DNA of 7,664 nucleotides from Desulfobacteraceae bacterium (GTDB lineage Bacteria; Desulfobacterota; DSM-4660; Desulfatiglandales; Desulfatiglandaceae). Under the pieces are notes generated by a model, which had not been told where the DNA came from, made no database searches, and worked only from the letters and a program-made list of their open reading frames with translations. A program made the translations under genes and the position numbers. The first letter of the stretch is position 1. Each line of letters opens with the position of its first letter. Shown here one piece after another: positions 6,155 to 7,664 of the stretch. The stretch lies in the NCBI GenBank assembly GCA_030589225.1, contig JAUUWD010000064.1, forward strand, positions 1 through 7,664. The letters run 5' to 3'.

Positions 6155-7297
6155 CTAATCTCCCAATACCCCTCTTGCAATGACCATACGGTGAATCTCC
6201 GAGGTTCCTTCATAGATCCTCGTCACCCTTGCATCCCGGTAATATCGCTCAACAGGATAGGATTTGGAGTAGCCGTATCCACCATGGATCTGGACGGCCA
6301 AGTCGGTAACCTCACTGGAAATCTCAGAAGCGAAAAGCTTGGCCATGGCCGATGCCTGAGAAAAAGATTTGCCCTGGTCCCGCAGCACAGCGGCTCGGTA
6401 AACCATTAGCCTGGCCGCGTCTACCTTTGTAGCCATGTCCGCGACCATCATACTAATGGCCTGGTGTTTTGAAATGGGAACGCCAAACTGATAGCGCTGC
6501 TTTGCGTACCGAACCGCCTCCCCAAGCGCGGCTTGGGCAATCCCCACAGCCTGCGCCGCGATCCCGATCCTACCGATGTCCAGCGCCGCAAGCCCAATGC
6601 GCAAACCCATACCCTCCTTGCCCAACAGGTTGTCTAAGGGCACCTGGCAGTCATAAAGCCTGATAGAGCTCACCGGGTTGGCTCGAACGCCACAAAGGTC
6701 TTCGAGATCACCAACCACGAATCCGGGGGTGCCCCGCTCAACGACGATAACGCTGATTCCCTTACGACCCGCATGGGGGTCGGTGCGTGTAAAAATCAAG
6801 CAGATATCAGCAACTCCCCCATTGGTTACGAAAACCTTGTTTGCGTTAACTAAATAATGGCTATTTGTACGCATGGCTGAAGCCTCGATTCCGGCTGCAT
6901 CAGATCCGGCATTGGGTTCGGTGAGACAAAAGGCCCCGATTTTTTCACCCTTAGCAAGAGGCGGCACCCACTTCTGCTTTTGTTCCTCTGAGCCAAATGC
7001 CAAAAGTGGATACACGGCCACACTATTGTGAACGGTCACGCATAGGCCAAGACCCGCACTCGCCCTTGAGATCTCCTCGATCACAATGATATAGTCCACT
7101 GTATCTAAACCTGCACCACCCAGGGCCTTAGGGACCTGGATTCCAAAGTAACCCAGCTTACCCATCTTCTCAACCACCTCCCAAGGGAAGGATGCCTCCT
7201 GGTCAATCTCCTTGGCGATAGGCTGGATCTCTCTCTGGCAAAAGGTGCGCACCGAGCGCCGTACCGTACGATTTTTTTCCGAAAGAAAAGTGTCCAT
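6155..7297 (-). CDS. Acyl-CoA dehydrogenase (short/branched-chain type)
   Basis: This 380-residue FAD enzyme of the acyl-CoA dehydrogenase family interconverts an acyl-CoA and its trans-2-enoyl-CoA, exchanging electrons with the EtfAB encoded downstream. Seen in order: the N-terminal helical domain (LSEKNRTVRRSVRTFCQREI), FAD/substrate motif LTEPNAGSDA (125-134), VTNG (157-160), LDIGRIGIAAQAVGIAQAAL in the C-terminal helical domain, VQIHGGYGY (335-343), and the catalytic base Glu363 in RIYEGTSEIHR. The catalytic position matches SCAD, butyryl-CoA and related dehydrogenases; the substrate chain cannot be assigned. Start: ATG 7297 gives the family-typical N-terminus and has GAGG 12 nt upstream. 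An in-frame GTG at 7315 would add six residues. It is the first gene of the acd-etfB-etfA operon, preceded by an attenuator-like leader. Confidence 0.93.
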   Translation of the reverse strand: MDTFLSEKNRTVRRSVRTFCQREIQPIAKEIDQEASFPWEVVEKMGKLGYFGIQVPKALGGAGLDTVDYIIVIEEISRASAGLGLCVTVHNSVAVYPLLAFGSEEQKQKWVPPLAKGEKIGAFCLTEPNAGSDAAGIEASAMRTNSHYLVNANKVFVTNGGVADICLIFTRTDPHAGRKGISVIVVERGTPGFVVGDLEDLCGVRANPVSSIRLYDCQVPLDNLLGKEGMGLRIGLAALDIGRIGIAAQAVGIAQAALGEAVRYAKQRYQFGVPISKHQAISMMVADMATKVDAARLMVYRAAVLRDQGKSFSQASAMAKLFASEISSEVTDLAVQIHGGYGYSKSYPVERYYRDARVTRIYEGTSEIHRMVIARGVLGD

Positions 7298-7329
7298 AAT
7301 TGCGAACTGCCTCACACTGATTTCTCAGC

Positions 7330-7369
7330 AAAAAAAATCCGTTACCAGGTAAGCCTGATAACGGATTTT
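7330..7369 (-). terminator. Intrinsic terminator just upstream of the dehydrogenase gene
   Basis: Read on the minus strand, AAAATCCGTTA pairs with TAACGGATTTT (11 bp; 7369-7359 with 7344-7334). A single mismatch follows, then CAGG with CCTG (4 bp) around a CTTA loop, and the structure ends in a run of eight T (7337-7330). The T run is only on the minus-strand exit side, so it stops leftward transcription. It ends about 33 nt before the dehydrogenase ATG and 14 nt before the alternative GTG, which leaves no room for a promoter in between. The operon must therefore be read through it, as in an attenuator. Confidence 0.8.
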
Positions 7370-7475
7370 ATGAATTAACTTTATAACTCTATTACATTAT
7401 CAGGCCAGGTAGTTTGCTTCTAATGATAAGAAGGCTAAGCAACGGGAACAGAATTATCCCCGTTGCCCTGATAAT
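7352..7475 (-). promoter_or_regulatory. Attenuator: mutually exclusive RNA segments before acd-etfBA
   Basis: Minus-strand RNA segments are: 1 = AUUAUCAGG (7475-7467), 2 = CCUGAUAAU (7404-7396), 3 = UUAUCAGG (7361-7354), 4 = the 3' terminator arm (7349-7334). Segments 1 and 2 pair perfectly (9 bp) and enclose hairpins GCAACGGG/CCCGUUGC (7466-7459 with 7446-7439) and CUUCU/AGAAG (7433-7429 with 7421-7417). Segment 2 with flanks (7406-7395) also pairs with segment 3 with flanks (7363-7352): 12 contiguous pairs, two of them G-U, which would break the terminator. Segment 1 is codons 13-15 of the small leader ORF and segment 2 its last codons. A ribosome stalled on the Ile codons would free segment 2 and permit read-through; one reaching the stop would cover segment 2 and allow termination. 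Mechanism inferred from complementarity. Confidence 0.6.
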
Positions 7476-7511
7476 TATTGCAATATTCTGATAAGTGCCG
7501 TTTATTCTCAT
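7392..7511 (-). CDS. Putative 39-residue Ile/Leu-rich leader peptide
   Basis: A 39-codon ORF starts with ATG at 7511, with AGG 6 nt upstream, and ends at TAA immediately followed in frame by TAG (7394-7389). Ten residues are Ile and seven are Leu, with runs IAIII (10-14), GIIL (18-21) and LLSLLII (24-30). Four of the Ile codons are ATA. Such composition is typical of leader peptides of branched-chain amino acid attenuators. The ORF spans the segments that form the 1:2 and 2:3 pairings and lies between a good promoter and the terminator. The alternative is a small one-helix membrane protein (hydrophobic stretch about 10-30, interrupted by R15). No homologue is recalled. Confidence 0.5.
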   Translation of the reverse strand: MRINGTYQNIAIIIRATGIILFPLLSLLIIRSKLPGLIM

Positions 7512-7514
7512 TTT

Positions 7515-7530
7515 AAACCTGAACAAACCT
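7515..7530 (-). repeat. Short direct repeat AGGTTT in the early leader
   Basis: AGGTTT occurs twice with a 10-nt period (plus-strand AAACCT at 7515-7520 and 7525-7530), just after the predicted transcription start. One helical-turn spacing suits a protein binding site. The second copy also provides the AGG that serves as Shine-Dalgarno for the small leader ORF. Function unproven. Confidence 0.3.
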
Positions 7531-7549
7531 ACATAAAGATATAGTTTTA

Positions 7550-7578
7550 ATTAAATCATAAGAAAACATTATTGTCAA
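7550..7578 (-). promoter_or_regulatory. Sigma70-type promoter of the acd-etfB-etfA operon
   Basis: On the minus strand a perfect -35 TTGACA (7578-7573) is followed by a 17-nt spacer and -10 TTTAAT (7555-7550, 5 of 6 matches), with an extended -10 TG at 7558-7557. Transcription would begin near 7543, giving a leader of about 245 nt to the dehydrogenase ATG. A-rich DNA directly upstream may act as an UP element. This is the best promoter seen in the window. Confidence 0.75.
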
Positions 7579-7581
7579 TTC

Positions 7582-7605
7582 TTTTTTAATCTCTTTTTTA
7601 ATCTC
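7582..7605. repeat. Perfect 12-bp tandem duplication upstream of the -35 box
   Basis: GAGATTAAAAAA (minus strand) is repeated exactly twice in tandem (7605-7594 and 7593-7582), 3 bp upstream of the -35 hexamer. The phased A-tracts at about one helical turn could bend DNA or contact the RNA polymerase alpha subunit. The remaining sequence, 7606-7664, holds no gene I can support. Confidence 0.6.
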
Positions 7606-7664
7606 CTAAGCATATTTTTAAGGCAGCTTTACACATGGAAGGATAACGAGTAATAAGAGTTTGA

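Noticed and set aside
7334..7369. Terminator for a rightward (plus-strand) transcript
   Set aside because: On the plus strand only TTTT, already part of the stem, follows the hairpin, and no plus-strand gene lies to its left; the eight-T run is on the minus-strand exit side.
7396..7475. Match to a known riboswitch class (cobalamin, TPP, purine, c-di-GMP, SAM, glycine, fluoride, ZTP)
   Set aside because: The conserved cores I know for these classes are not present; only the overall three-way shape is similar.
7476..7485. Perfect palindrome TATTGCAATA as an operator
   Set aside because: It is short and AT-rich, lies within leader ORF codons, and could easily arise by chance.

Overview
The window looks like chromosomal DNA of an anaerobic, fatty-acid or organic-acid degrading bacterium, most likely a Desulfobacterota-type (deltaproteobacterial) lineage. 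The grounds are an acyl-CoA dehydrogenase clustered with electron-transfer flavoprotein (ETF) genes, a THEP1-type NTPase, a PerM-like AI-2E permease and moderate GC content. This assignment is an inference; no rRNA or other phylogenetic marker is present.

Left part (1-3465). The window opens with the probable 3' end of a plus-strand gene (2-169) and a ten-helix DMT/EamA permease (186-1070). Convergent to them is a THEP1-family nucleoside-triphosphatase (1198-1728, minus). A 312-bp gap follows. It holds an operator-like imperfect repeat (1793-1846) and a pair of inverted REP-like GC-rich palindromes (1891-1995). Next come a small HTH plus coiled-coil protein (2041-2313) and a PerM-like AI-2E transporter (2368-3465), both on the plus strand.

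Right part (3603-7578, minus strand). This is one transcription unit read right to left: acyl-CoA dehydrogenase, then EtfB/FixA, then a 543-residue EtfA/FixB whose C-terminus is fused in frame to an XRE-type HTH and a cupin domain. The dehydrogenase would oxidise (or reduce) an acyl-CoA and exchange electrons with the EtfAB heterodimer. The fused XRE-cupin part suggests that an electron-carrier subunit also senses a ligand or acts as a regulator.

The most notable structure is the leader of this operon (about 7298-7543). A strong sigma70-type promoter (TTGACA, 17 nt, TTTAAT with extended -10) is followed by a 39-codon ORF very rich in Ile and Leu, and then by an intrinsic terminator ending only about 33 nt before the dehydrogenase start. 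Four segments fit the classical attenuator logic. Segment 1 (inside the Ile codon run) pairs with segment 2 (end of the small ORF). Segment 2 pairs alternatively with segment 3 over 12 contiguous pairs, and segment 3 with segment 4 forms the terminator. This predicts ribosome-mediated transcription attenuation, or less likely a ligand riboswitch, controlling an acyl-CoA dehydrogenase/ETF operon. I do not recognise it as a described system.
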